Below, piece after piece: positions 55,610 to 63,760 of a stretch of DNA of 64,000 nucleotides. The stretch lies in the NCBI GenBank assembly GCA_017398595.1, contig JAFQFR010000015.1, positions 1-64,000 of the forward strand, in the 5' to 3' direction. Source of the stretch: Clostridia bacterium. GTDB lineage: Bacteria; Bacillota; Clostridia; Oscillospirales; CAG-272. The notes beneath the pieces were generated by a model. That model had not been told where the DNA came from. It made no database searches and was given only the letters and a program-made list of their open reading frames with translations. Position numbers and translations under genes: made by a program. How positions within the stretch are numbered: the first letter of the stretch is position 1; every line of letters begins with the position of its first letter.

Positions 55610-57112
55610 ATGTCTGATAAAAAAACAGTTGTGCTGATCGCCTTTTACAACACCAAGGCGCTCGGCGTCCGCTATCTCGAAACCGCTCTGCACAAAGCAG
55701 GCTACGCGGTCAAAACCATCTTTTTCAAGGGCTTCAACAGCCAGAATCCCAAGGTCGCGACCGAAAAGGAGATCGAGCTGTGCGCCGCAGAGATCCGCCG
55801 TGCCGACCCGCTCTTCGTGGGACTCTCGGTCATGAGCTCGATGTATCTCGAAAGCGTGGAGCTGCTCTGCAAGAAGCTCGGCACGCTCGGCTATCCGCTC
55901 GTGTTCGGCGGCGCATTCGCCTCGATGTTCCCCGAGCGCTTCCTCGACCTCGGCGGCAGTTATGTCATCCGCGCGGACGGCGAGATCCCGATGGTCAAGC
56001 TGGCAAACGCCATGCTCGCGGGCGAGGATCCGACCGGCAATCCCTCTCTTTGCTATAAAAAGGACGGCGAAGTTGTCGTCAACCCCATCGGCGACCTGTA
56101 CGAGGACATTGATCAGTACGGTCTGCCCGCCATTGAATGCGAGGACGCATGCTATATCGAGCGCGACACCATCCGCTACGGTGACCCGCAGCTTAGTGCC
56201 ATGAGCTATGAAGTCATCGCCTCGCGCGGCTGCCCGTTCACCTGCTCCTACTGCTGCGTTATCAATCTGCACCGCATGTTCCCGAAGGATGTCAAATATG
56301 TGCGCACCCGTTCGGTCGAGAGCGTCATGCAGGAGCTGATCGAAGCGAAAAAGAAGCTCAAAAAATTAGTATTCGTCCACTTCTACGATGAGATCTTCCC
56401 CAACACCCCCGGTTGGATCGACGAATTCATCGTGCAGTATAAAAAGCACATCCACCTGCCCTTTACCATTTGGTCGCATCCCAAGATGGTCAAGGTAGAC
56501 GAGCTGAAAAAGCTGGTCTCGGTGGGACTGACCGAGGTCATCATGGGTATCCAGTCGGGATCGCCCTACATCCGCAAGGAGATCTTCCACCGCTACGAGA
56601 CGCAGGAAGACGTCATCGAGGCGACCAGGATCATCCGTCAGAGCGGTGTATTCTGGGCAAGCTACGACTTCATGCTGCAGCATCCGTTTGAGAAGATCGA
56701 GCATCTGAAAGAGACCTATTCCCTCGTCGAAAAGCTCGCCATGCCGCTCGAACTGCAGCTCCACGGACTCAACTTCCTGCCCGGCACCGACATCGTCGGT
56801 ATGGCGATCGAGCAGGGACTGATCACCCAGGAAGAAATGGACGAGATCATGTACGCGCCGATGAAAACGCAGTTCGATGCGTACTGGAAGCGCGAGGATG
56901 AGCGCGAGAGCCGCCTGTGGTACCGCCTCACCTACTGCCTGCAGTTCCAAAACTGCCGCAAGAAGTGCGCCGAGTACTCCACCGACATCGATAAGTACGA
57001 GGGCGCGATCGACGCAATGTATCAAAAATGCCAAAAGCGCGCCAAGCTCCGCTACTATTACAAAAAAGGACGCGTCGTCCTCAAGAGCATGCGCATGCGC
57101 GTATTCGGATAA
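55610..57112 (+). CDS. B12-binding-domain radical SAM protein
   Basis: The 500-residue enzyme has an N-terminal cobalamin-binding-like Rossmann domain (VVLIAFYNTKALGVRYLETA, DPLFVGLSVMSSMYLESVEL, YPLVFGGAFASMFPE), a radical SAM core with the cluster motif GCPFTCSYCC (CxxxCxxC), FVHFYDEIFPNTPGWIDEF, and a helical, Cys- and Lys-rich C terminus. The family does methylations, ring contractions and other radical chemistry on lipids, antibiotics or peptides. The substrate is unknown and no precursor peptide was found nearby. It is the last gene of the operon with the three regulator-like paralogs. Confidence 0.88.
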   Translation: MSDKKTVVLIAFYNTKALGVRYLETALHKAGYAVKTIFFKGFNSQNPKVATEKEIELCAAEIRRADPLFVGLSVMSSMYLESVELLCKKLGTLGYPLVFGGAFASMFPERFLDLGGSYVIRADGEIPMVKLANAMLAGEDPTGNPSLCYKKDGEVVVNPIGDLYEDIDQYGLPAIECEDACYIERDTIRYGDPQLSAMSYEVIASRGCPFTCSYCCVINLHRMFPKDVKYVRTRSVESVMQELIEAKKKLKKLVFVHFYDEIFPNTPGWIDEFIVQYKKHIHLPFTIWSHPKMVKVDELKKLVSVGLTEVIMGIQSGSPYIRKEIFHRYETQEDVIEATRIIRQSGVFWASYDFMLQHPFEKIEHLKETYSLVEKLAMPLELQLHGLNFLPGTDIVGMAIEQGLITQEEMDEIMYAPMKTQFDAYWKREDERESRLWYRLTYCLQFQNCRKKCAEYSTDIDKYEGAIDAMYQKCQKRAKLRYYYKKGRVVLKSMRMRVFG

Positions 57113-57120
57113 ATGTGTCA

Positions 57121-57147
57121 AAAAAAGCCGCCTTCGGCGGCTTTTTT
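57121..57147 (+). terminator. Terminator of the radical SAM operon
   Basis: AAAAAAGCCGCC-TTC-GGCGGCTTTTTT lies eight bases after the stop. Confidence 0.93.
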
Positions 57148-57161
57148 GTTTTACAAGATTT

Positions 57162-57230
57162 GTGGGGACGCTTTTGTAAAAGCGTTCCCACACCCCCGTA
57201 AAACTTTTTAAAAAATATATGCAGCCGTCC
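57162..57230. repeat. Dispersed hairpin repeat (GTGGGGACGCTTTT type)
   Basis: GTGGGGACGCTTTT-GT-AAAAGCGTTCCCAC (one G-U pair) is followed by ACCCCCGTAAAACTTTTT. It has the same plan as the unit at 14521-14600 with a different stem. The gap 57148-57319 holds no gene. Confidence 0.6.
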
Positions 57231-57319
57231 ACGATTCAAATTTGAAAAGCAGAATTATCTTTTGCCACCCCCTTTGCATATATTGATAACAAACCGAAAT
57301 GTACAAGGGGGAAATTGCT

Positions 57320-57538
57320 TTGAAAATTGATAAAAACCTACTGGATCAGCTTGCAAATCTCGATGATACTTCGCTCTCCGCCGCCATTCGCATGATCGCC
57401 GCTTCCTCGGGCGTAAGCCTCGGCGACACAAAACTGGATCCTGCAAGCCTGAACGCACTGCGCACCGCGATGCGCGGCGCGACTGACGAGGACATCGCCA
57501 ACGCCAAGAGCATTTTTGAGGGTTATTCCAACCAGTAA
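57320..57538 (+). CDS. Small conserved-looking protein, first of a three-gene operon
   Basis: The 72-residue protein starts at TTG 57320 with AAGGGGG seven bases upstream; an ATG at 57299 overlaps that site. It is helical and soluble (KIDKNLLDQLANLDDTSLSA, GATDEDIANAKSIFEGYSNQ) with no Cys or signal. The family is not recognised. It lies nine bases before the next gene and is presumably co-translated with it. Confidence 0.75.
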   Translation: MKIDKNLLDQLANLDDTSLSAAIRMIAASSGVSLGDTKLDPASLNALRTAMRGATDEDIANAKSIFEGYSNQ

Positions 57539-57547
57539 GGTGCACAT

Positions 57548-57943
57548 ATGAGTGAACAGAACATAAACGACCTGCTCTCGGGGGGCGGGTTCTCCTCCCT
57601 GCTACAAAATCCCGATATTGCCGCCAAGCTGCCGCGTATCATGGAAGCGCTCAAACCCGTGATGGAAGAAATGCGTGCCGAGCAGGGCGGCACATCGCCA
57701 AGCGCAGAGACTGCGGCAAACAACAGCGCGGAAAATACCGAAGCCGCGCCTGCATCCGCGATCGCCAATCTTTCAGCGGCTCTGTCCGTAGGCGGGGGCG
57801 GCGGCAAGCAGCGATCGAGCAGTGCGCGACGATGTGCGCTGCTCAAAGCGCTGGAACCCTATCTGTCCGACAATCGCCGTGAAGCGATGGAATATATCAT
57901 CAAGGTCTCCTCACTGATCGACATTTTATCGGAGGTGATGTAG
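57548..57943 (+). CDS. Small protein with low-complexity centre, second of three
   Basis: The 131-residue protein has a helical N terminus (INDLLSGGGFSSLLQNPDIA, KLPRIMEALKPVMEEM), an Ala/Thr/Glu-rich linker and VGGGGGKQRSSS, and a helical C terminus (CALLKALEPYLSDNRREAME, YIIKVSSLIDILSEVM). Function not recognised. Its stop lies one base before the TTG of the next gene, inside that gene's GGAGGTGATG ribosome site. Confidence 0.78.
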   Translation: MSEQNINDLLSGGGFSSLLQNPDIAAKLPRIMEALKPVMEEMRAEQGGTSPSAETAANNSAENTEAAPASAIANLSAALSVGGGGGKQRSSSARRCALLKALEPYLSDNRREAMEYIIKVSSLIDILSEVM

Positions 57944-57944
57944 C

Positions 57945-58355
57945 TTGTACGTCAGCGTACCGAAAAATTACAGCGGGATCGCCTTTCCGCGCGGCGAGCA
58001 CGCACAGGAGATGCAGCGGCGTGACACGCAGCGGCATGACATGCCCCTGCAGCCCATGACGATGCCGCTGCCCATGCCGCCCGCACAGCCGCAACCCATG
58101 CATGAACCGCCGAGAGAAGAATGCCGCGAGTGCCGCGAACCGCCCGCACGAGAGGAAAAGAGCCCCTGTGCCTGCGACGGCTGTCAGAAGCAGGACAAAA
58201 ATCCGCTGACCTGCCTGCTCACCGCCCTGCGCGACCGCGGAAAAGCGGGCTTTGACACCGAGGATTTTCTCCTCATCGGTCTCATCGTCCTGCTCCTCGG
58301 CAAAGAGGGCAACGAGGACATCGTGCTGATCCTTGCCATGCTGCTGCTGATATAG
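57945..58355 (+). CDS. Pro/Met/Cys-rich protein with hydrophobic tail, third of three
   Basis: The 136-residue protein starts at TTG 57945 with GGAGGTG upstream. Residues ~30-55 are Pro/Met/Gln-rich (PLQPMTMPLPMPPAQPQPMH). Next come CRECRE and CACDGCQKQ, a possible metal site, and a C terminus LLIGLIVLLLGKEGNEDIVL with LILAMLLLI, hydrophobic and membrane-like. Function unknown. The linked trio resembles small spore- or envelope-associated clusters of Clostridia, but I have no direct evidence. Confidence 0.75.
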   Translation: MYVSVPKNYSGIAFPRGEHAQEMQRRDTQRHDMPLQPMTMPLPMPPAQPQPMHEPPREECRECREPPAREEKSPCACDGCQKQDKNPLTCLLTALRDRGKAGFDTEDFLLIGLIVLLLGKEGNEDIVLILAMLLLI

Positions 58356-58357
58356 AT

Positions 58358-58395
58358 AAAAGGGAAAAACTTTTTTCAAAAAAGTTTTTCCCTTT
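58358..58395. terminator. Bidirectional terminator
   Basis: AAAGGGAAAAACTTTTTT-CA-AAAAAGTTTTTCCCTTT is a perfect 18-bp stem between the small-protein operon and the convergent histidine kinase gene. Confidence 0.92.
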
Positions 58396-58398
58396 TTG

Positions 58399-59631
58399 TT
58401 ACAGCTTTACGGTAAAGCAGATCGCATCTGTGCCGATGTACTCCGCCGTGATCGAACCGCCGCTCTGCTCGACGATCGCCTTCGCCGCCGACAGTCCGAT
58501 ACCGTAGCCGCCGCTGCTGCCGCCCCGCGCCGCATCGCCGCGGAAGAAGCGGTCAAACAGCTTTTCGGGCGGGCAGTTTGGCAGAGTGCTGCACTTGTTT
58601 TGCACCTTGAGGAGCACCGCGCGGTCGCTGCTCGTGAGCGTGACCTGCACCTCGGTGTCCGCGTCCGCATACCGCACCGCGTTGTCAAACAAGGTGGAGA
58701 GCAGACGCGTGATCTGCTCGCGGCTTGCGCGGATCGAAACATTTGCACCGACATTCTCGGAAAGGGTCAGTCCCCGCTGCTGCATCGGCTCACGGAACAT
58801 ATCCAGCGTATCGGCAAGCAGCGCGGAGAGCGAAAACTCGGCAATATCCATCGGCTTTTTCGGTTCTTCCAGCCGCGCCAAGGTGAGCAGATTCTGCATG
58901 AGCCTTGTCAGGCGCGTGGTCTGCTCGCGGATATTGCGGCTCCACTTGCTCTCGCCCGTATGCAGTTCCAGCGCATCGGTGTTGGCAAGAATGATGGCGA
59001 TCGGCGTTTTCAGTTCGTGTCCCGCGTCGGTGACGAACTGCTTCTGTCGCTCGATATTTTCGGCGATCGGGCGGATCGCCTTTTTGGAAAGCAGCACGAC
59101 AAGCAGCAGCATCGCACCCCAGCAGGCAAGTCCCACGAGCAGTGAGAGCACCGCAATGCGTGCGATCGCGTACCACTCATCGACGTCGTCCAAAAAAATA
59201 TATACCTTTCCCTCGCCCTCGGCAAGCGGCGTCACCCGATAGCGAAAGCGGTCGATCTTCCCCTTGTCTTTCTCCAGAGCCGAGACGGTAGCAACATAGT
59301 TGCGCGCCTCTTCCTCGGTGACGGTGGCAATACGGCGGGTATCCACGCGGACTACCTCGCCCGTGCCGTCGGTCTGCGCCGTGAAATACACGGCGGACAT
59401 CTTGGTATCCTCGTCAAAGGGCGGTGCAAAGAAGCCGCCGCCCCGCTTATCAAAGGGATGCTGCCGCATGGCGGCGGTTTCGGTCTCGATCAGAAAGTGA
59501 AACAGGCTGTCCGTCTGTTTGACCGACGACCACGCATTGATCCCGTTGATCACGCCGAGCAGCACGAGCAAGAGGATCGTCACGGCGATCATCGCGGTGG
59601 TGATGAACTTTTTTTGCAACGTTTTGATCAT
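58399..59631 (-). CDS. Sensor histidine kinase
   Basis: The 410-residue kinase has a first helix at ~12-32, an extracytoplasmic domain of about 130 residues, a second helix at ~160-182, a HAMP-like turn, the phospho-acceptor His in DAGHELKTPIAI, N box STLFDNAVRYA, F box LFDRFFRGD and G box GYGIGLSAAKAIVEQSGG. It is a type I transmembrane kinase and should phosphorylate the response regulator encoded directly upstream. The signal is unknown; the sensing domain has no recognised fold. Confidence 0.95.
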   Translation of the reverse strand: MIKTLQKKFITTAMIAVTILLLVLLGVINGINAWSSVKQTDSLFHFLIETETAAMRQHPFDKRGGGFFAPPFDEDTKMSAVYFTAQTDGTGEVVRVDTRRIATVTEEEARNYVATVSALEKDKGKIDRFRYRVTPLAEGEGKVYIFLDDVDEWYAIARIAVLSLLVGLACWGAMLLLVVLLSKKAIRPIAENIERQKQFVTDAGHELKTPIAIILANTDALELHTGESKWSRNIREQTTRLTRLMQNLLTLARLEEPKKPMDIAEFSLSALLADTLDMFREPMQQRGLTLSENVGANVSIRASREQITRLLSTLFDNAVRYADADTEVQVTLTSSDRAVLLKVQNKCSTLPNCPPEKLFDRFFRGDAARGGSSGGYGIGLSAAKAIVEQSGGSITAEYIGTDAICFTVKL

Positions 59632-60303
59632 TTATATCGCCTCCAACACATAGCCGATGCCGCGCTTCACGCGGATCTCGGCGTGCGCATGCAGGGAGAC
59701 CAGCTTTTTGCGCAGATTGGAGATGTATACCCACACGATACCAAGCTCGGATTCGGTGTCGTAGCCCCACACCTTGGTGAGCAGATCCTCGGTGGAAAAG
59801 TACATCCCGCGGTGCAGCATCAACAGCTCCATGATGCGGTATTCGATCTTGGAGAGCACAAACGAACGGTCACCGCAGGAGAGCTCACTGCTCTGCATAT
59901 TGAGCGACAGGTCGCCGCAGGTGATCACCTCGGGCGTGAAATTTTCGCGGCGGCGCAGTACCGCGCGCACGCGGGCAAGCAGCTCGCCCATGTCAAAGGG
60001 CTTTGGCAGGTAATCGTCCGCACCTGCGTCCAGTCCCTCCACGCGATCCTCTACTTCCGCTTTCGCCGTAAGCAGAATGATCGGCGTTTTGCATCCTTCG
60101 GCGCGCAGTGTGCGCAGGACTTCCATGCCGCTTTTCTTCGGCATCATAATATCGAGAATGATCGCGTCGTACGTCTCCGCGCGGGCAAAGGCAAGTGCCT
60201 CGTCCCCGTCGTAGACCGCGTCTACCGTATACTTATGATAGGTCAGGATGTCCGTGACCGCTTCCGACATCGCGACCTCGTCCTCCGCATAGAGAATTTT
60301 CAT
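59632..60303 (-). CDS. OmpR-family response regulator
   Basis: This 223-residue regulator starts at ATG 60303 with GAGGTGGAAACC upstream. The receiver domain has the acidic pair in YAEDE, the phosphorylated Asp in AIILDIMMPKKSG, Thr in LLTAKAE and Lys in YLPKPFDMGEL. The C-terminal winged helix has LSKIEYRIMELLMLHRGMYF and VWVYISNLRKKL. Its stop abuts the kinase start. The regulon is not visible here. Confidence 0.96.
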   Translation of the reverse strand: MKILYAEDEVAMSEAVTDILTYHKYTVDAVYDGDEALAFARAETYDAIILDIMMPKKSGMEVLRTLRAEGCKTPIILLTAKAEVEDRVEGLDAGADDYLPKPFDMGELLARVRAVLRRRENFTPEVITCGDLSLNMQSSELSCGDRSFVLSKIEYRIMELLMLHRGMYFSTEDLLTKVWGYDTESELGIVWVYISNLRKKLVSLHAHAEIRVKRGIGYVLEAI

Positions 60304-60385
60304 GGTTTCCACCTCGCTTTATATCAGTATATATAAGAAACCTTAAAGCAGACTTAATGGGGGAAATGAATCCATGCATAACAAC

Positions 60386-60408
60386 GGGAGGGGAAACCCC
60401 TCCCCTAC
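60386..60408. repeat. Inverted copy of the GTAGGGGAGGGG palindrome
   Basis: GGGAGGGGAAACCCCTCCCCTAC is the reverse complement of the unit at 7343-7365, nearly identical. It lies between the two-component system and the phosphopantetheinyl transferase terminator. Confidence 0.65.
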
Positions 60409-60427
60409 GGATTTTTAATCCCCATAC

Positions 60428-60460
60428 AAAACAAGGGAAAGCGGCGCTTTCCCTTGTTTT
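60428..60460 (-). terminator. Terminator after the phosphopantetheinyl transferase gene
   Basis: AAAACAAGGGAAAGC-GGC-GCTTTCCCTTGTTTT is a perfect 15-bp stem at the stop codon of the minus-strand gene. Confidence 0.88.
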
Positions 60461-61059
60461 TATTGCTCATACACGGCAAGCGCGTATTCGCCGTCATTTT
60501 CAGTGTAAAAGGAAAGCGCGGCGGTATCCACCGAAAGCGCCGCCGACATGCCGCTGCCCTGCCACTTTCCATAGGCTTCTTTCTTCGTCCAGACTTCGTA
60601 AAAGCGGCGCAGCAGCGCCCCGTCCTGCGCTTCTTTCGGCAGAGAAAGATCCTGCTCGGTCGGCACTTTGCCAAACACATACGCCTGTTCGGCAGGCGTA
60701 AAGAACCGCTTTGCCACGCCGAGCGAAAGCGGACGGATCCGCTCAATATCCGCGCCGATCTCGCGGTCGGACACGGCGAGGATCACCTTATCTTCGCTGT
60801 GGCTGAGGCTGAATCGAATCGGCAGAGCGGCAAAATACGGCTTGCCCGCCGCCGTGCGCAAAATCACGGGATCACTCGCACCGCAAAGCTCCTTTGCCGC
60901 GCCGAGGATCAAGAGATGACCAGCCAGCGTGCGCTTGCGGTCATCCGTGTGCGCCATGCGATCCAGCCGCGCACGAAGCTCGTCCGAGCCTGCGGCAGCA
61001 AGGCGTTCATATTCGGCATCCGACATCTGCGCCGTGTCATAGCGATAGAGCTTAATCAC
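60460..61059 (-). CDS. 4'-phosphopantetheinyl transferase superfamily protein
   Basis: The 199-residue Sfp-type enzyme moves phosphopantetheine from CoA to a carrier-protein serine. Motifs are RFSLSHSEDKVILAVSD (P2), IGADIERIRP with Mg-binding Asp and Glu (P3 first part) and YEVWTKKEAYGKWQG (P3 second part). It overlaps the beta-lactamase-like gene by eight bases. No carrier protein, NRPS or PKS gene is in the window, so its client is unknown; it may serve as the housekeeping enzyme. Confidence 0.9.
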   Translation of the reverse strand: MIKLYRYDTAQMSDAEYERLAAAGSDELRARLDRMAHTDDRKRTLAGHLLILGAAKELCGASDPVILRTAAGKPYFAALPIRFSLSHSEDKVILAVSDREIGADIERIRPLSLGVAKRFFTPAEQAYVFGKVPTEQDLSLPKEAQDGALLRRFYEVWTKKEAYGKWQGSGMSAALSVDTAALSFYTENDGEYALAVYEQ

Positions 61060-62542
61060 CGGTCGTCGTCACCTCTGTCGTTTCCGCGGCATATTTGGCG
61101 TCGTGTCTCTCCTTGATCAGCCCGCCGATCGCATAGATAAACTGCGTGTTGGCGCGCTTGAGATGCCCCTCGTCGAGGTTCGACATAAACACGAGCACAT
61201 ACGGGTGCTCCTCGTTTAAGACGACCGCGCCGTCGCAATAAGAATCCACATCCCAGCCGTATTTATGCGCGACGCGCTCGGGCGCGAGGGCACGCTGCAG
61301 CATGACCGTCTGCTGCGAGTCACACATGATGTCCGCGAGCCACGCACCGTATTGATTTTCGCCGGTGAGATATGTATACAAAACTTCAAAAAACTTTCCG
61401 TACTGCACGACATTCGTGCGCCACCAGAAGCCGAAGCGCGTGATCTCCAGGTCGTTTTCTTGCATAATATCTGCAAAAAAGCCGTAGCCGAATCGCTTTT
61501 GCAGCATAGAAAATGCGGTATTATCGCTGTAGCGCATGGTGTACGCGATCAGCTCCTGCACGGTAAAGGGCGTGTCGCTCTCCACCTTCTGGAAGCGTCC
61601 CGTACCCTCCACAAACATATCCTTGGTGTAGACGATCTCCTCACCGAGATCGATCTCGCCCCGCTCCGCCAGTTGCAGGAGCGCATAGACATAGACCGCT
61701 TTGATCATCGAAGCGCCGAAAATGACCTCGTCGGGCGCAAACACCAGCGTTTCACCGTCGGTGAGATCCTTGTAATAGAGCGCCGCCACGCCGTCGATCT
61801 GATAGGTAATGATCTGCGGTGCCGCCGTTGTCTCGGGCACCGTAGTTGTTTCGGGCGCTACCGTTGTTTCGGGTACTGCCGTTGTTTCGGACACTGTCGT
61901 TGTCTCAGGCACCGTCGTTGTCTCGGACACTGCCGTTGTCTCAGGCACCGTCGTTGTCTCGGGCACCGTCGTCGTTTCGGGCACCGCCGTTGTCTCAGGC
62001 ACCGTCGTTGTCTCGGGCACTGTCGTTGTCTCGGGCACCGTCGTCGTTTCGGGTACTGTCGTCGTTTCGGGCGGCTCGGGTGCTGCGGTCGTCACGACCA
62101 TGGTCTTTGCCACGGCGGGAACCTGATGCAGCAGCAGATCTGCCAATTTGTACTCGGGCGTTTCGGGATCGTAGATCATAAAGTTCTCGATCCGACGCAT
62201 GCCGTCGATCTCGGGCACGGTGGTCACGGGTACCACCGTTTCGGATGTTTCCGCAGCACCGGATGCAGTCGTCACAGGCGGGATGCCCGTCTCGGGCGAT
62301 GCGGACGTTTCGGTGTGCGCAGGCGTCTCGATCGGAGCAAGCGTTTCGGGGGGTACGAAGTTCACCGTCGCCGCAGGCGTGCCGTCCGCGCTCAAAGCGG
62401 TGGTCACGGGCACATCGGCAGTGCCGATGTGCCGTACTACAAACATGCCGAAAAGCGCCACGGCGATCACCGCTATGGCGCAGATGCATACGAGCAGGAT
62501 ATTTCCTCTGTTTCTTTGTCTTTTGTATCTTCTTTTCGGCAT
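61052..62542 (-). CDS. Membrane-anchored class A beta-lactamase-like serine hydrolase with PETT repeat stalk
   Basis: The 496-residue protein has a basic N terminus, one helix (ILLVCICAIAVIAVALFGMF), a long Thr/Pro/Glu spacer including 14 tandem PETTTV-type hexapeptides, and a C-terminal beta-lactamase/transpeptidase-like domain. SxxK is in FGASMIKAVYVY and SDN in MRYSDNTAF; HKYGWD stands where KTG occurs in true lactamases. A housekeeping cell-wall hydrolase or sensor is more likely than antibiotic resistance. The stalk resembles those of the FKBP lipoprotein and the CapA protein. The ATG at 62542 follows the divIC stop by one base. Confidence 0.83.
   Translation of the reverse strand: MPKRRYKRQRNRGNILLVCICAIAVIAVALFGMFVVRHIGTADVPVTTALSADGTPAATVNFVPPETLAPIETPAHTETSASPETGIPPVTTASGAAETSETVVPVTTVPEIDGMRRIENFMIYDPETPEYKLADLLLHQVPAVAKTMVVTTAAPEPPETTTVPETTTVPETTTVPETTTVPETTAVPETTTVPETTTVPETTAVSETTTVPETTTVSETTAVPETTVAPETTTVPETTAAPQIITYQIDGVAALYYKDLTDGETLVFAPDEVIFGASMIKAVYVYALLQLAERGEIDLGEEIVYTKDMFVEGTGRFQKVESDTPFTVQELIAYTMRYSDNTAFSMLQKRFGYGFFADIMQENDLEITRFGFWWRTNVVQYGKFFEVLYTYLTGENQYGAWLADIMCDSQQTVMLQRALAPERVAHKYGWDVDSYCDGAVVLNEEHPYVLVFMSNLDEGHLKRANTQFIYAIGGLIKERHDAKYAAETTEVTTTGD
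61820..62071 (-). repeat. In-frame 18-bp tandem repeat coding PETTTV-type hexapeptides
   Basis: Fourteen 18-base units run in register with the reading frame and encode variants PETTTV, PETTAV, SETTTV and PETTAA. Unit number is likely to vary between strains by slippage, which would change stalk length without breaking the frame. Confidence 0.9.
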
Positions 62543-62543
62543 T

Positions 62544-62834
62544 TTAATCTTCAAAATTGCTGAAGTAGATCACTTCTCCGGGCAGACAGTACCCAAGCTC
62601 GCGGCGTGCCACGCGCTTGACATACTCATCGTTGAACGGAGCGGCGATCTCCTCGCGCAGACGATCATTCTCCTCTTTCGCGGCGGCAACCTCTTTGGCA
62701 AGCTGCTCGCTCTTTTCGTGGATCTCATTATAGCGCATCCACAGTGCCCCCGTCAGTGCAAAGCCGAGCACCAAAACGATCACCAAAGCCATGCGCGCCG
62801 ACGCAGGCGCCGTTTTTCGATTCTGTTTTGCCAC
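62544..62834 (-). CDS. divIC: DivIC/FtsB-type septum formation initiator
   Basis: This short bitopic protein of about 96 residues has a basic N terminus, one membrane helix (MALVIVLVLGFALTGALWM), a coiled coil (EIHEKSEQLAKEVAAAKEEN) and the conserved end EYVKRVARRELGYCLPGEVI. It belongs to the divisome/septum complex. I placed the start at GTG 62834, eight bases after AGGAG; the ATG at 62840 is only two bases from that site. It ends the rqcP-yabP-yabQ-divIC order known from Bacillus and Clostridia. Confidence 0.9.
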   Translation of the reverse strand: MAKQNRKTAPASARMALVIVLVLGFALTGALWMRYNEIHEKSEQLAKEVAAAKEENDRLREEIAAPFNDEYVKRVARRELGYCLPGEVIYFSNFED

Positions 62835-62845
62835 GCGCATCTCTC

Positions 62846-63430
62846 CTAACCGTTTTTACAATACCCGTTTTTCTGCATGCGCTTTTGCCGACGGCGGCGC
62901 AGCGCTTCTTCTTTCTTTTTCGACTTATATTCATTATACCGCGCAAACGTGCGGCTGACAATAGGCAATCCCGAAATTCGTACAATGATTTTTTTGGAAA
63001 CGGCAAAAAGAAAGCGAAACGGCACAAGACTCTTGCGAAAGAGCCATCGGATCGCCTTTTTGCAGAGTGCCGCCAGGTACGAGCAGATGCCGATAAACAA
63101 TCTGCCCACCGTGTGATAATAGAGCAAAAAGCCGCCGAGCGCGCCGAACAGTGCATACGCACGCATGCGTCCGTCCCCCGTCAGGAAGAAAAACACGCAC
63201 ATGCACGCCGTCGCCACGGCGAAAAATAACAGATCGCCCAGCGTGACAAACACATAGGAGAACCACGCGCCCCGCCGCCGCTTCTGCCCTTTGCCTGCAA
63301 AAGGCGAACGCACGTCCACCGAAAACAGTACGCGGGTGAAGCGGATCACATCGTACACTGCCCCAAGCAGCACGCCGACCAGTACAGACAGCGCCGCCGA
63401 GAGCGCCGCCATAGACATGGAAACTTCCAT
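62846..63430 (-). CDS. yabQ: Spore cortex biosynthesis protein YabQ
   Basis: The 194-residue membrane protein has four or five helices (LSAALSVLVGVLLGAVYDVI, DLLFFAVATACMCVFFFL), the YDVIRFTR motif and a long basic C-terminal tail (KSKKKEEALRRRRQKRMQK). In Bacillus YabQ localises to the forespore membrane and is needed for cortex synthesis under mother-cell sigma-E control. It starts directly at the yabP stop. The sporulation gene supports an endospore-forming host. Confidence 0.92.
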   Translation of the reverse strand: MEVSMSMAALSAALSVLVGVLLGAVYDVIRFTRVLFSVDVRSPFAGKGQKRRRGAWFSYVFVTLGDLLFFAVATACMCVFFFLTGDGRMRAYALFGALGGFLLYYHTVGRLFIGICSYLAALCKKAIRWLFRKSLVPFRFLFAVSKKIIVRISGLPIVSRTFARYNEYKSKKKEEALRRRRQKRMQKNGYCKNG

Positions 63431-63691
63431 TTATGTACCCGAACGCGAAAAAATTCCTTTTTTCGCAGAGGGTTTTGCCGCGTAATACACGCCGTCGATC
63501 CTGCCCGCCACGAGCAGATCGCCGCTATCGGAAGACATGTTGAGGATACGCAGATCTCCGCCCTCGATCTCCACCTTTCCGAGCGGGGTATTCACCGCCA
63601 CAAAGTCACTGTCAAAGCTCAAAACCTCGCTCACGGCGCTCATCACGACCCGCTCGCGGTTGATGACCTCAATATTCGCTCCCTTTTCCAT
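63431..63691 (-). CDS. yabP: Sporulation protein YabP
   Basis: The 86-residue protein matches YabP/YqfC: NIEVINRERVVMSAVSEVLS, DFVAVNTPLGKVEIEGGDL, with a final GVYYAAKP. The ATG at 63691 has GGAGG seven bases upstream; another ATG two codons earlier is too close to that site. It is adjacent to yabQ and rqcP, as in other endospore formers. Confidence 0.93.
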   Translation of the reverse strand: MEKGANIEVINRERVVMSAVSEVLSFDSDFVAVNTPLGKVEIEGGDLRILNMSSDSGDLLVAGRIDGVYYAAKPSAKKGIFSRSGT

Positions 63692-63760
63692 ATACATACC
63701 TCCGTTTTCTACTAAGGTATGCGGGAAAACACGCAGAAATGATTGTTTGCGCGCAAACAC

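Noticed and set aside
61052..62542. Antibiotic-resistance beta-lactamase
   Set aside because: SxxK and SDN are present, but the KTG position reads KYG. The long stalk and membrane anchor fit a housekeeping surface protein better.
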